From positions 1 to 58,013 of the forward strand of contig CABXJW010000004.1 in NCBI GenBank assembly GCA_902512585.1: a stretch of DNA of 58,013 nucleotides. Reading direction: 5' to 3'. This document shows, one piece after another, positions 18,249 to 26,490 of the stretch (positions within the stretch are counted from its first letter, which is position 1; each line of letters begins with the position of its first letter). The notes under the pieces were generated by a model. That model saw only the letters and a program-made list of their open reading frames with translations, had not been told where the DNA came from and did not search any database. This stretch comes from an uncultured Woeseiaceae bacterium. GTDB lineage: Bacteria; Pseudomonadota; Gammaproteobacteria; Steroidobacterales; Woeseiaceae. The position numbers and the translations under genes are program-made.

Positions 18249-18348
18249 TATATAATTTTAATTTTTCATGATCATCTTAATGAGCAGTATTAAATTTATG
18301 AGAACTAGAGTTATTGGCTGTCATGATAAATATAAAAGAAGGCTCTGT

Positions 18349-19125
18349 ATGACATCTAAGAAAAATAATTATATAAGCAAATATTTCGGACTGTTCGTTC
18401 TACTCTATAGTCTTTCTGTCGAAAGTGAAGACTTTAATTATCAGTTTAATTGGTTATTTGTTCCAGTTGCAAAGTTGTCAATAAATTTTAATGAATCGCT
18501 ATTGACTGAAAAGTTAGATCTATCTAATGTAAATTTCCACCTATCGACACTCGGTCCGCTCAAGTTATATAGAGATTATTTGACTGATGGTTATATAGAA
18601 AATAATTATTCTGATAGTTGGAATTACCATTTACTAGGTAGAGATCGAGGACAACCAGAAGAAAAGCTAATAATCTACTTTAATAATAAACCACCTATAA
18701 TTAAAAAATTTATCGACGATACTAACGTATTACCGTTAAACGTTGATACAAATCTTGATCGCGGAGCTATTGATCCTTTTTCAGTTCTGCTCAGAACTAT
18801 CGAACATATTGATAGTTATGAAAAATGTGATAAAACATATCATGTAATGGATGGCAAGCGTAGATATGAGATTAGGCTTGAATTCATAGATAAGGAGTAT
18901 CTATATGTGCGAAAAAAAACCATTAAGGAAGAAACATTTCATTGTCGATTAAGTATACCTAATAATAAATACAAAGATATTGATCTCAAGAGGAATCAAT
19001 GGCCTTTCAATGGCGGAAATAAAATAATTGATATTTGGTTTTCTGCAAACATGGAATATATTCCAGTTCAATTTCGGGTGAAAACTCCAATAGGAAAAAT
19101 TACAGGAAAATTAATGTCCAAATAA
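18349..19125 (+). CDS. DUF3108-like secreted protein
   Basis: A protein of about 258 residues resembling the DUF3108 family: an N-terminal hydrophobic segment (residues 10-22) that looks like a signal peptide, the FNYQFNWLFVPVAKLSINF opening in which a beta-rich domain begins, DPFSVLLR in the middle, and a final strand pair VQFRVKTPIGKITGKL. Function of DUF3108 is unknown; members are periplasmic and often near envelope or glycan genes. The frame opens at 18268, but ATG 18349 is preceded by AAGAAGG and puts the hydrophobic segment where a signal peptide should be. One cysteine pair (TYH region and FHC) may form a disulfide. Confidence 0.6.
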   Translation: MTSKKNNYISKYFGLFVLLYSLSVESEDFNYQFNWLFVPVAKLSINFNESLLTEKLDLSNVNFHLSTLGPLKLYRDYLTDGYIENNYSDSWNYHLLGRDRGQPEEKLIIYFNNKPPIIKKFIDDTNVLPLNVDTNLDRGAIDPFSVLLRTIEHIDSYEKCDKTYHVMDGKRRYEIRLEFIDKEYLYVRKKTIKEETFHCRLSIPNNKYKDIDLKRNQWPFNGGNKIIDIWFSANMEYIPVQFRVKTPIGKITGKLMSK

Positions 19126-19224
19126 TTTGAAATTTAAGTAAAATCTTAAAGATATGTGATTTTTTGAAATTATATGTTGTTTTTATGCAACACATTCAAG
19201 TGAAAGTTTACAATACTAGTAATA

Positions 19225-19254
19225 TACATTTGTAGTTAATTATTAACTAATGTA
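19225..19254. repeat. Inverted repeat upstream of the gfcA-like gene
   Basis: A perfect 17-base palindrome, TAGTTAATTATTAACTA (19233-19249), is flanked by TACATT (19225-19230) and AATGTA (19249-19254), which also pair, with a TG bulge. It lies about 120 bases before the gfcA-like ATG in a 250-base spacer. The symmetry suits a dimeric regulator, but AT-rich DNA yields such palindromes by chance more easily than balanced DNA. Confidence 0.4.
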
Positions 19255-19310
19255 AAATTTGATCAATGATTAGAAGTAAAAAATTATAAAAATATTAGTA
19301 ATTTGATAAT

Positions 19311-19339
19311 TAAAAGTGTAGTTTATTAACTAAAAGTGT
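19311..19339 (+). repeat. Direct repeat TAAAAGTGT, 20-base period
   Basis: TAAAAGTGT occurs at 19311-19319 and again at 19331-19339, exactly two helical turns apart, 37 bases before the gfcA-like start. Tandem sites on the same DNA face are typical of activators that bind near the -35 region. The regulator is unknown and no clean -35/-10 pair could be assigned around it. Confidence 0.4.
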
Positions 19340-19375
19340 GACAAAATCATACAATTATAAAATTAAGAGGTAGTC

Positions 19376-19702
19376 ATGAAAAATAAATTCTTAACAATTA
19401 TCCTGGTAACAATGTTTAGTTTATCTCCAATTACGGGCTACTCGCAATCATCTGCTGGAGCAGCAGGTGGTGTATCCGCAGGTACGGCCGTTGCAATTGG
19501 AATCGTCGGTGCAGCACTATTGGTTGCTCTAAGCGATAGCTCAAGCTCAGCTGCAGCAGGAGTAGCTGGAGCAGGGAGCTCTGTAGCAGCACCAGCAGCT
19601 GATGATCCAGCTCCAGCAGCAGTTGCTGCAACAACCACAACAGTAGCAGCAGCTGCAACAACCACAACAGTAGCGGTATCTTCTACAACAACAACCAATT
19701 AA
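19376..19702 (+). CDS. GfcA/YjbE-like small Ala/Thr-rich secreted protein
   Basis: A 108-residue low-complexity protein: signal peptide (residues 1-23, ending near GYSQ), a Gly/Ala/Val-rich hydrophobic stretch (residues 27-52), then Ala-rich sequence and three TTTT blocks (ATTTTV, ATTTTV, STTTT). This is the layout of YjbE/GfcA, the Thr-rich first protein of the E. coli yjbEFGH and gfc (group 4 capsule) operons, and the genes that follow (YjbH, GfcB-like, Wza-like) confirm the context. Start supported by AAGAGG seven bases upstream. Function in E. coli is also unknown. It is followed immediately by two hairpins, the second a strong terminator, so it is probably made in excess over the downstream genes. 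Confidence 0.75.
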   Translation: MKNKFLTIILVTMFSLSPITGYSQSSAGAAGGVSAGTAVAIGIVGAALLVALSDSSSSAAAGVAGAGSSVAAPAADDPAPAAVAATTTTVAAAATTTTVAVSSTTTTN

Positions 19703-19720
19703 TTTTCAAGTTAATTGGTT
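19693..19720 (+). repeat. 10-bp inverted repeat over the gfcA-like stop codon
   Basis: AACCAATTAA (19693-19702) and TTAATTGGTT (19711-19720) pair perfectly around an 8-base loop TTTTCAAG. The left arm contains the stop codon of the gfcA-like gene. Three bases later begins the separate terminator hairpin. This first hairpin lacks a T-run and may protect the 3' end of the short transcript or modulate readthrough. Confidence 0.55.
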
Positions 19721-19722
19721 TT

Positions 19723-19749
19723 AAAAAAGCGGCTTAGGCCGCTTTTTTT
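19723..19749 (+). terminator. Strong rho-independent terminator inside the gfc-like operon
   Basis: The arms AAAAAAGCGGC (19723-19733) and GCCGCTTTTTT (19738-19748) pair around TTAG and end in a seven-T run. It stands between the gfcA-like gene and yjbH, 17 bases before the yjbH ATG. It should end most transcripts after the first gene, with partial readthrough into the export genes. Confidence 0.9.
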
Positions 19750-19765
19750 ATGTCAATCATTAGAT

Positions 19766-21826
19766 ATGAATAGAATTCTAAATTTTTATATAGCGATCTT
19801 TTTGATATCATCAACTAATGTTGCTCATGCTTCAAATTATGGTACTTCAGGTATTATAAATATACCTTCTTCTCGAATGCTTGATGATGGTGTCCTTGGA
19901 TTAAGTTTTAGTGATCATGATTTATCTAGTATCACAAATATAACTTATCAGGCAACACCTTGGCTTCAAACTACATTTAGATATACCTATGGCTTTGCCA
20001 AAGATAGGAGCTATTCGGCAAAATTTAGAGTCATGAAAGAAGGTTTGAAGAAGCCAGAGATTTCAATCGGTATAAAAGATCTTTTTGGTACCGGCCTTTT
20101 TGGTTCCGAGTACATTGTTGCTTCAAAAAAAATAAACAATTTCGATGTTTCATTGGGGTTAGGTTGGGGTCGCTTATCAGAGAGGAATTCAATTAAAAAT
20201 CCTCTAATTAATTTGAGTAATAGTTTTGAAGGTAGATCTAATAATTCAGAGGTAGGTGGTATTTATGGTGGTAAGTTAAGATCTACCTCATTTTTTAAGG
20301 GACCTGATGCTGGAGTTTTTGGTGGTTTCATTTATCAAATCCCTAAAACTAAATTTAGATTGCTTGCCGAATATAATACTGATTCGTATATACGTGAATT
20401 CTCCACGGGGTTAATGAGTGATAACTCACCATTAAGTTATGGAATCCAGTGGAATGGTCTCAATGGACTTGCATTAAATTTACATTATTTAAGAGGAAAT
20501 GAGATTGGTTTTTTAGTCACATCATCTTTGGATACTAAAAAATTATCACAAAAGAATAATGATGATCCGTTCTATTCAGCTTATGATGGCTATGAATTAT
20601 CGAATGCTCCGAATACTCTTGATTTAAAATCATGGTATGACCGTTTATTATTCGATTTTGAGAAATCAGGATTATTACTTAGAAGCGCTAAAATAGAACC
20701 AGATTCCAATTCAGTTACAATTGAGTTATCAAATTTCAGGTATAATTTATCAGCTGATGCAGTCAAAAAGGCATTATCTTTAGCGCAAATACACCTACCA
20801 AATAATATCAATAGAATTGGTATTATTCTTAATGAAAATGGTTATAAAGCTAATATTATTGAATTCTCTCGTAATGATTTTACGAAGAAATTTATTGCTC
20901 AAAAAAATATAAGCTCGATAAAGATCTCACCGTCAACTAACATAAATAATGTAACTAATATTACAAAATTTCGAGTACCGCATATTAATTTTGATTCAAA
21001 TATTGCAACTAAATTTCAAATTTTTGATCCTGACAAGCCACTTAAGCATCAAGTCTTTCTTAAAATAGGAGTTATGGCGGGGTTGACTCAAACTTGGAAT
21101 TTAATAGGTTCATATGCTGTTGATTTGCATAATAATTTTGATACTAATAGGCCCCCCAGTTCTAGTCTTGAGCATGTTCGGACAGACATAAATAAATATT
21201 TGGTCGATGGTCGCACTGGAATAGAATCATTATATCTAGAGAAAAAGTCAACATTACATAATCAAATTTACTACAGATTTTATGCCGGCATTCTTGAGAC
21301 GATGTATAGTGGAATTGGAATTGAAGCTTTATACCAACCTTACAAGTCCAGAATTGCCGTGGGTGGATCACTGAATTATTTATATAAAAGAGGTTATAAG
21401 AGAAATTTTGAATTATTAGATTATAGAACTTCAACTGGCTTCTTAAGTATTTATTATGCGTCACCTTTCTATAATTATGATTTAGCTCTTCACTTGGGAA
21501 GATACTTAGCTAAAGATAAAGGCGCAACTTTTGAGGTAAGAAGAACATTTGATAATGGCTTTTCTGTTGGTGGTTTTGCTACATTTACGAATGTTTCTGC
21601 TGCTGATTTTGGTGAAGGTAGTTTCGATAAAGGTTTGTTTTTCAAAATACCATTTGATGCATTCTCTGTAAAAAATACAAAGGCAGCTTTTTCCACCGTT
21701 ATTCGATCACTGCAAAGAGACGGAGGTCAAAGATTGGAGGATTTCTCAGGCAGACTATGGCATGATCTCAGAAATGTTCGGTATGATAGTCTTAAAAATA
21801 ACAAAGATAGAATGATGTCAAAATGA
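19766..21826 (+). CDS. yjbH: YjbH-family outer membrane exopolysaccharide protein
   Basis: About 686 residues, close to the 698 of E. coli YjbH/GfcD. A signal peptide (residues 1-23, ending VAHA-S) is followed by NYGTSGIINIPSSRM, the characteristic beginning of YjbH proteins. The rest is a long beta-rich sequence with alternating hydrophobic residues and many aromatic girdle positions, consistent with an outer membrane beta-barrel; paired barrels have been proposed for GfcD. The frame opens at TTG 19715, but that would place the start inside the terminator, and ATG 19766 gives the signal peptide. The ribosome site is weak. It overlaps the next gene by four bases (ATGA). Confidence 0.88.
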   Translation: MNRILNFYIAIFLISSTNVAHASNYGTSGIINIPSSRMLDDGVLGLSFSDHDLSSITNITYQATPWLQTTFRYTYGFAKDRSYSAKFRVMKEGLKKPEISIGIKDLFGTGLFGSEYIVASKKINNFDVSLGLGWGRLSERNSIKNPLINLSNSFEGRSNNSEVGGIYGGKLRSTSFFKGPDAGVFGGFIYQIPKTKFRLLAEYNTDSYIREFSTGLMSDNSPLSYGIQWNGLNGLALNLHYLRGNEIGFLVTSSLDTKKLSQKNNDDPFYSAYDGYELSNAPNTLDLKSWYDRLLFDFEKSGLLLRSAKIEPDSNSVTIELSNFRYNLSADAVKKALSLAQIHLPNNINRIGIILNENGYKANIIEFSRNDFTKKFIAQKNISSIKISPSTNINNVTNITKFRVPHINFDSNIATKFQIFDPDKPLKHQVFLKIGVMAGLTQTWNLIGSYAVDLHNNFDTNRPPSSSLEHVRTDINKYLVDGRTGIESLYLEKKSTLHNQIYYRFYAGILETMYSGIGIEALYQPYKSRIAVGGSLNYLYKRGYKRNFELLDYRTSTGFLSIYYASPFYNYDLALHLGRYLAKDKGATFEVRRTFDNGFSVGGFATFTNVSAADFGEGSFDKGLFFKIPFDAFSVKNTKAAFSTVIRSLQRDGGQRLEDFSGRLWHDLRNVRYDSLKNNKDRMMSK

Positions 21827-22350
21827 TTAAAATTATCATTTTAATATTTGCGCTCACGAATATTTCTTCCTGCAGTTTTCAATCAAGCCAATATAATTTT
21901 ATAAAAGGGTTGATTAGCAAGGATGATAATAGCAAAGAACCAAAAAAAACATGGCGCTTATCTTGGAATGATATGCAAACTGATCTTTACGCAATTAATA
22001 TTGCTGATCAAATTATATTTGCTAATTATAGTATTAATATTTTCTATAAAAATCATCAAATATATAAGGTTACCGGATTACTCAATGATAATGAAATCAT
22101 GGAAATAGATTCTAGTGCCACGAAATTAATCTATAAATTAGATGGTAAACAGATTTCTAGCGATTCTTGTAATATTAGACAAATGCATAGAGGTGAAAAC
22201 CACTATAAGACATATAGACATATTTGCCTTGATCAACAAACAGGTGATAGCTATGAAAACCAATTTATTCTTAATACCAATGATTTAATAGTTAGTATGA
22301 AATATAAAATCCATCCTAATTATCCACTGCTAGAATTGAATCTAAAGTAG
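21823..22350 (+). CDS. GfcB/YjbF-like outer membrane lipoprotein
   Basis: A 175-residue lipoprotein. The lipobox ISSC (Cys17) follows a short hydrophobic signal. The mature part has WRLSWNDMQTDLYAINIADQI, and further strands with a conserved-looking CNIRQM...RHICLD cysteine pair and a final SMKYKIHPNYPLLELNL. Position immediately after yjbH and before a Wza-like gene, plus the YjbF-like layout, support the assignment; sequence similarity is modest by eye. It may pair with YjbH in the outer membrane as GfcB does with GfcD. The start overlaps the yjbH stop by four bases. Confidence 0.7.
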   Translation: MIKIIILIFALTNISSCSFQSSQYNFIKGLISKDDNSKEPKKTWRLSWNDMQTDLYAINIADQIIFANYSINIFYKNHQIYKVTGLLNDNEIMEIDSSATKLIYKLDGKQISSDSCNIRQMHRGENHYKTYRHICLDQQTGDSYENQFILNTNDLIVSMKYKIHPNYPLLELNLK

Positions 22351-22441
22351 ACAATCAGGTATAATTAATAACCTTACTAATGTTGAGATATTATTTAAAA
22401 TAACAATTTAATAGTTATCATAATGGATTACTAAATCATTT

Positions 22442-25243
22442 ATGCATAGAAAATTATTCAATCTTATAGGACTTCATTTGTTGTTATTCTTAATGATGAT
22501 TGGTCATGTATCCGCTCAAACGTCAGGCATACCAGCAATTTCTCCTGCTATGTTATCTCAATTCGGTAGTATGTCATCCAGTGCGAAGATGAATTTAGCG
22601 TCACAGTATGGTGTTAATCTTGATGAATTGGGTATGGGTTCTGATATTAATGGATTAAGCCAGGATCAGGGTATCACGGCGGATGGTGTGATTACTTCTG
22701 AGGCAGATCAAGTTCTTTATCAAAGAATAATTGATGCTGAAAGCAACACGAAGAAAGCAAAAGATTATAGAAGAAATAATATACCAATATTTGAGCGAGA
22801 TTATTCAAGCATATCTGAGCTGCCTATTTATGGTCAATTCCTCTTTGACGGTGAGTATTCGACCTTTGCACCAATGAATAACGTTCCTGTTCCCAGTAAT
22901 TACGTAATAGGTCCGGGAGACTCTCTACGGGTATTATTATATGGAATTGAGGACTCAGGATTCAATCTGGTCGTTAACAGAGATGGAAGTATTGATTTTC
23001 CTGAACTGGGAAGTTTTAACGTAGCTGGAATGCCTTTCGATGAGGCTAGTAACTATATTAAAACTAGAGTTTCAAAACAATTAATTGGATCTGAAGTAAG
23101 TATCTCAATTGGGCGTTTAAGAAGTATAAATATATTTATGTCTGGTGAAACCACAGTTCCAGGAGCATATTCGGTTTCAGGGCTATCGACTGTATCACAA
23201 CTTTTGTTTGTCGCTGGTGGCGTAACCGAAATTGGAAGCCTCAGAAATATTGAGGTAAGAAGAGCGAATAAATTAATAGCAATTTTTGATTTATATGAAT
23301 TATTAGTAAAAGGTAACTCCAGCGGTGACATAAGACTTCAATCTGGTGATATTGTTTTTGTGCCTGCTGCTAAAAAGACGATCTCAATTGATGGTGCAGT
23401 AAAAAGACCAGGAAAATATGAGTTAAAAGAAGATGAAAAATTTGAAGACTTAATTCCATTAGTTGGCGGCTTTGAAAATCGCGCATACTTAAAACAAATA
23501 CAGATAGAGAGGTATGACCAAAATACAGATATCCCATCTATAATAAATCTCGATTTAACGAATAAAAATAATCTAAATTTTGAAATATCTGATGGAGATA
23601 TTATAAGAGTTGCTGAAGTAACAGATAGGTTGAGCAATTCTGTCATCTTAAAGGGTGCAGTAAAAAGACCCGGTCAATATGGTTGGTATGAGGGTATAAG
23701 GCTAACTGACATCATCAATTCAATAAACATAGATTTTGCTAATAATTTTGATATGGGAAAAGGACTAATAGTACGAAGAAAGAATATCAATAATTATGAT
23801 ATCGAGACTGTTGATTTTGATATTAGAAGCGCACTAGATAGACCAAAAACAAATATGGATCCATTATTAGAGTTATATGATGAGATATTAATCTTTTCTC
23901 TGGGGTATAACGATGATTCTCTTAATGATAATGCTGTATATGATCCAGATGAGGATATAGACCACCCTTTATTCGGAAGAGAGGTTGATGATCAAGATAC
24001 AGAAGAATTGGTTGTTGGTAGCTCTCAAATTGATTCACAGGCATTGTATAATCAAAATAGTAATCAACTTTTCAATAACGTCAGTAACGAAATGACCGAT
24101 GAAGAATTGCGTGTGCAAATTTATGAGAGCAAAAAGGCAAATGAATATAATCTTATCAATCAAGGTAAGAGAAGGATTTTATTAGAACCAGTGATTGACA
24201 AACTCAAGCAACAGGCATCATCTTTAGAATCATCTAAAATTATATCTATTAGTGGTGCAGTTAAAGTTCCCGGTCAATACCCTCTGACTAAGGACTCAAC
24301 TTATATCGATTTAATTAACCTTGCTGGTGGTTATAAGGATGATGCCCACATTCAAGCAGCTGAAATCAGAAGGACAATTGTTGATGAGTCAGGTTCAATG
24401 GTAATCAGGACATCGAATGCAGATTTGAATCAACTTGCAAATACAAAAATTGAAAGTCGTGATCATCTCCATATAAGGACCGTAAAAGACTGGGACGCAA
24501 GAGATACAGTGATTTTAGGTGGTGAAGTTTTTTATCCGGGTGCGTATTTAATTAGTCCTAATGAGACGTTATCTTCAGTCCTGAAAAGAGCTGGCGGCTT
24601 CACAAATGAAAGTTTTATTGGAGGGGCGATATTTACGCGTGAAAGTATTAAACAAAAAGAAAGAGAGCAATTACAAATACTCGGAGATGCTATCAGGAGA
24701 GATCAAGCTGCGAGATCGATGACAAAGGAATCAGAAGATTTTTCTGTGAGTTCTAGTGAGGTAGAGGCAAGTATATCTGCTTTGTTATCATCTGCAGTCT
24801 ACGGAAGACTGATTATTGACATTCCACGCTTAATGAGCGGTGATGGATCTGCGGATATAGTCCTCCAAGATGGTGATGTTTTAATGGTACCCAAATTTAC
24901 AAATGCTGTTACTGTTGTAGGTGAAGTGAGGCGTTCTGGAAGTTTTGTTCTTCAGGATTCTTATGAAATAGAAGATTATTTACAGCTAGCAGCTGGAATG
25001 ACAGCTAGAGGTGACAAAGAAGAAATATATATAATTAGAGCGGATGGCTCTGTAAGAAAAAGTGAAAAAAATCGATCATTTTTGACTTTTGAAGATCAAA
25101 GCAACGCGGTTCAAGCCGGCGATACAATCGTAATTCCAATAAAATCATCTTATCAAACCCCATTAAACCTATATAGTACAGTGTCTCAAGTTGTATTTCA
25201 GAGTATTGCTTCAATTGCAGCCTTCAGCACTATTCTAAATTAA
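22442..25243 (+). CDS. Wza-like polysaccharide export protein with six SLBB domains
   Basis: A 933-residue periplasmic/outer membrane export protein, more than twice the length of E. coli Wza (about 380). A signal peptide (1-25, ending VSA-Q) lacks a lipobox, unlike Wza. The polysaccharide export domain starts at YVIGPGDSLRVLLYG (about residue 153). Six SLBB domains follow, marked by SGETTVPGAY, DGAVKRPGKY, KGAVKRPGQY, SGAVKVPGQY, GGEVFYPGAY and VGEVRRSGSF, each ending near a GG turn. A linker of about 100 acidic residues (490-590) divides the third and fourth. It probably forms the multimeric conduit for the polymer. No Wzc-type kinase is next to it. Confidence 0.9.
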   Translation: MHRKLFNLIGLHLLLFLMMIGHVSAQTSGIPAISPAMLSQFGSMSSSAKMNLASQYGVNLDELGMGSDINGLSQDQGITADGVITSEADQVLYQRIIDAESNTKKAKDYRRNNIPIFERDYSSISELPIYGQFLFDGEYSTFAPMNNVPVPSNYVIGPGDSLRVLLYGIEDSGFNLVVNRDGSIDFPELGSFNVAGMPFDEASNYIKTRVSKQLIGSEVSISIGRLRSINIFMSGETTVPGAYSVSGLSTVSQLLFVAGGVTEIGSLRNIEVRRANKLIAIFDLYELLVKGNSSGDIRLQSGDIVFVPAAKKTISIDGAVKRPGKYELKEDEKFEDLIPLVGGFENRAYLKQIQIERYDQNTDIPSIINLDLTNKNNLNFEISDGDIIRVAEVTDRLSNSVILKGAVKRPGQYGWYEGIRLTDIINSINIDFANNFDMGKGLIVRRKNINNYDIETVDFDIRSALDRPKTNMDPLLELYDEILIFSLGYNDDSLNDNAVYDPDEDIDHPLFGREVDDQDTEELVVGSSQIDSQALYNQNSNQLFNNVSNEMTDEELRVQIYESKKANEYNLINQGKRRILLEPVIDKLKQQASSLESSKIISISGAVKVPGQYPLTKDSTYIDLINLAGGYKDDAHIQAAEIRRTIVDESGSMVIRTSNADLNQLANTKIESRDHLHIRTVKDWDARDTVILGGEVFYPGAYLISPNETLSSVLKRAGGFTNESFIGGAIFTRESIKQKEREQLQILGDAIRRDQAARSMTKESEDFSVSSSEVEASISALLSSAVYGRLIIDIPRLMSGDGSADIVLQDGDVLMVPKFTNAVTVVGEVRRSGSFVLQDSYEIEDYLQLAAGMTARGDKEEIYIIRADGSVRKSEKNRSFLTFEDQSNAVQAGDTIVIPIKSSYQTPLNLYSTVSQVVFQSIASIAAFSTILN

Positions 25244-25251
25244 TTATTAAT

Positions 25252-26346
25252 ATGATAGAAAAAAATCCAGTTCAATCAGTTGGGAGTGGTGTCGCTATAT
25301 TAATTTTGATCATAATTATACTGACAGGCCTGCATGGCTTATTTTCGCTATTTGTTTTAATGGCGGCCTCAAGAATGGAAATAGGTAGAGATCCTGAAGG
25401 CAAGCATGGAGTTTCCTCAGGAGCATCTAGGTTGGGAGGATTATCAATTTTATTATCTTTTTTTATTGGTATAGCACTTAATATATATATCAATGATAGT
25501 TTGAATTATAAGAGCTTGATTAATTCTACGAACTTTATATACCCTTTTTCATTCTTGATTGGTTTAATTGGGCTGGTTGATGATTTTAAACAGAGTTTAA
25601 GTTCCTTATTCAGATTATTAGCAATTATCTTTATTATCTTGGTTGGGCTTGCACTAATGCCCAATATCCTTCCTAATAAATTAGAACTCTTCCATTATTT
25701 AGATGAGCCATACAGGTGGGTCTTTATTTATTTTTTTACTACTGTGATGATTGCTGGCTTTATAAATGCTGGAAATATAGCTGATGGAGCTAATGGTCTC
25801 TTATCTATATCTTATTTAGCTTTTTTTTATTGTTTGAATAGTATTGATCCGTCGGTACCAAATTTATCAATGATCGTTAGCCTATTGATTTTTATTATAT
25901 ATAATATCAGCACTGGAAGAGTATTTTTGGGTGATTTTGGCGCCTATTTCTTGTCTGCGTTAGTGGCTTTTTGCAGTCTAAGTGCATATAAAAATCATGA
26001 TGTTTCTGTTTTTTTCTTTGCTGCAATACTTATATATCCATGCTTCGAGATAACTCGTTCTCTTTTTTTTAGATCTTTAAATAGGGTATCAATTATGGGT
26101 GCTGATAATAACCATTTGCACAATAAGGTGAATTATTATTTCCTATCATCTGGGCTAGACTCGCATAAAGCTAATTCAATGACTGGAGTATTACTAGCAT
26201 TTATTTCATCAGCTTTGCCAACTTATTTGTTTATCAAAGGTTTTAGCATTTCGGATAGCGTTTGGCTGGGTATATTTTTGTTTGAATTTGTGCTTTTATG
26301 TTTTATATATTTATTACTAAGTAAAATAAATCTTAAGAAAATATAA
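25252..26346 (+). CDS. WecA/MraY-family undecaprenyl-phosphate sugar-phosphate transferase
   Basis: A 364-residue integral membrane enzyme with about ten hydrophobic segments. SSGASRLGG, LVDDFKQSLSS (the Asp-Asp metal site), NIADGANGLLS and FLGDFGAYFL are the cytoplasmic loop motifs of the PNPT family (PF00953). DNNHLHNKV corresponds to the HIHH loop. It transfers a HexNAc-1-phosphate from UDP-sugar to undecaprenyl phosphate. This is a second initiating enzyme in the locus besides the PF02397 type at 10058-10750, so two glycans may be made, or one enzyme serves O-antigen and the other exopolysaccharide. It begins eight bases after the Wza-like gene and ends 38 bases before tRNA-Leu. Confidence 0.9.
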   Translation: MIEKNPVQSVGSGVAILILIIIILTGLHGLFSLFVLMAASRMEIGRDPEGKHGVSSGASRLGGLSILLSFFIGIALNIYINDSLNYKSLINSTNFIYPFSFLIGLIGLVDDFKQSLSSLFRLLAIIFIILVGLALMPNILPNKLELFHYLDEPYRWVFIYFFTTVMIAGFINAGNIADGANGLLSISYLAFFYCLNSIDPSVPNLSMIVSLLIFIIYNISTGRVFLGDFGAYFLSALVAFCSLSAYKNHDVSVFFFAAILIYPCFEITRSLFFRSLNRVSIMGADNNHLHNKVNYYFLSSGLDSHKANSMTGVLLAFISSALPTYLFIKGFSISDSVWLGIFLFEFVLLCFIYLLLSKINLKKI

Positions 26347-26384
26347 ATCACTGCTATAATTATAGATAAATATACCAGCATATA

Positions 26385-26469
26385 GCGAAAGTGGCGGAAT
26401 TGGTAGACGCGCAGGATTTAGGTTTCTGTGGGGTAACCCGTGAGAGTTCGATTCTCTCCTTTCGCACCA
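26385..26469 (+). tRNA. tRNA-Leu (TAG)
   Basis: An 85-base class II tRNA: acceptor GCGAAAG pairs with CTTTCGC, TGGCGGAATTGGTAGACGC is the leucine-type D arm, the anticodon loop has TTTAGGT with TAG, a short variable arm follows, then GAGAGTTCGATTCTCTC as T arm, discriminator A and encoded CCA. It ends 21 bases before tig, the same place as in Pseudomonas, and marks the right end of the polysaccharide locus. Confidence 0.95.
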
Positions 26470-26490
26470 AAAAATCAATCGGAAAATATC

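Noticed and set aside
19431-19698. Two long minus-strand frames rich in Leu or Val/Ala opposite the gfcA-like gene
   Set aside because: They arise from the repetitive Ala/Thr codons of the sense gene. The sense frame has a signal peptide, a ribosome site and the right operon context.
26385-26469. tRNA-Leu as an integration site of a genomic island covering the polysaccharide genes
   Set aside because: No integrase and no repeat of the tRNA 3' end were found to the left, and the tRNA-Leu-tig order is normal in relatives. The locus may just be variable next to a conserved block.
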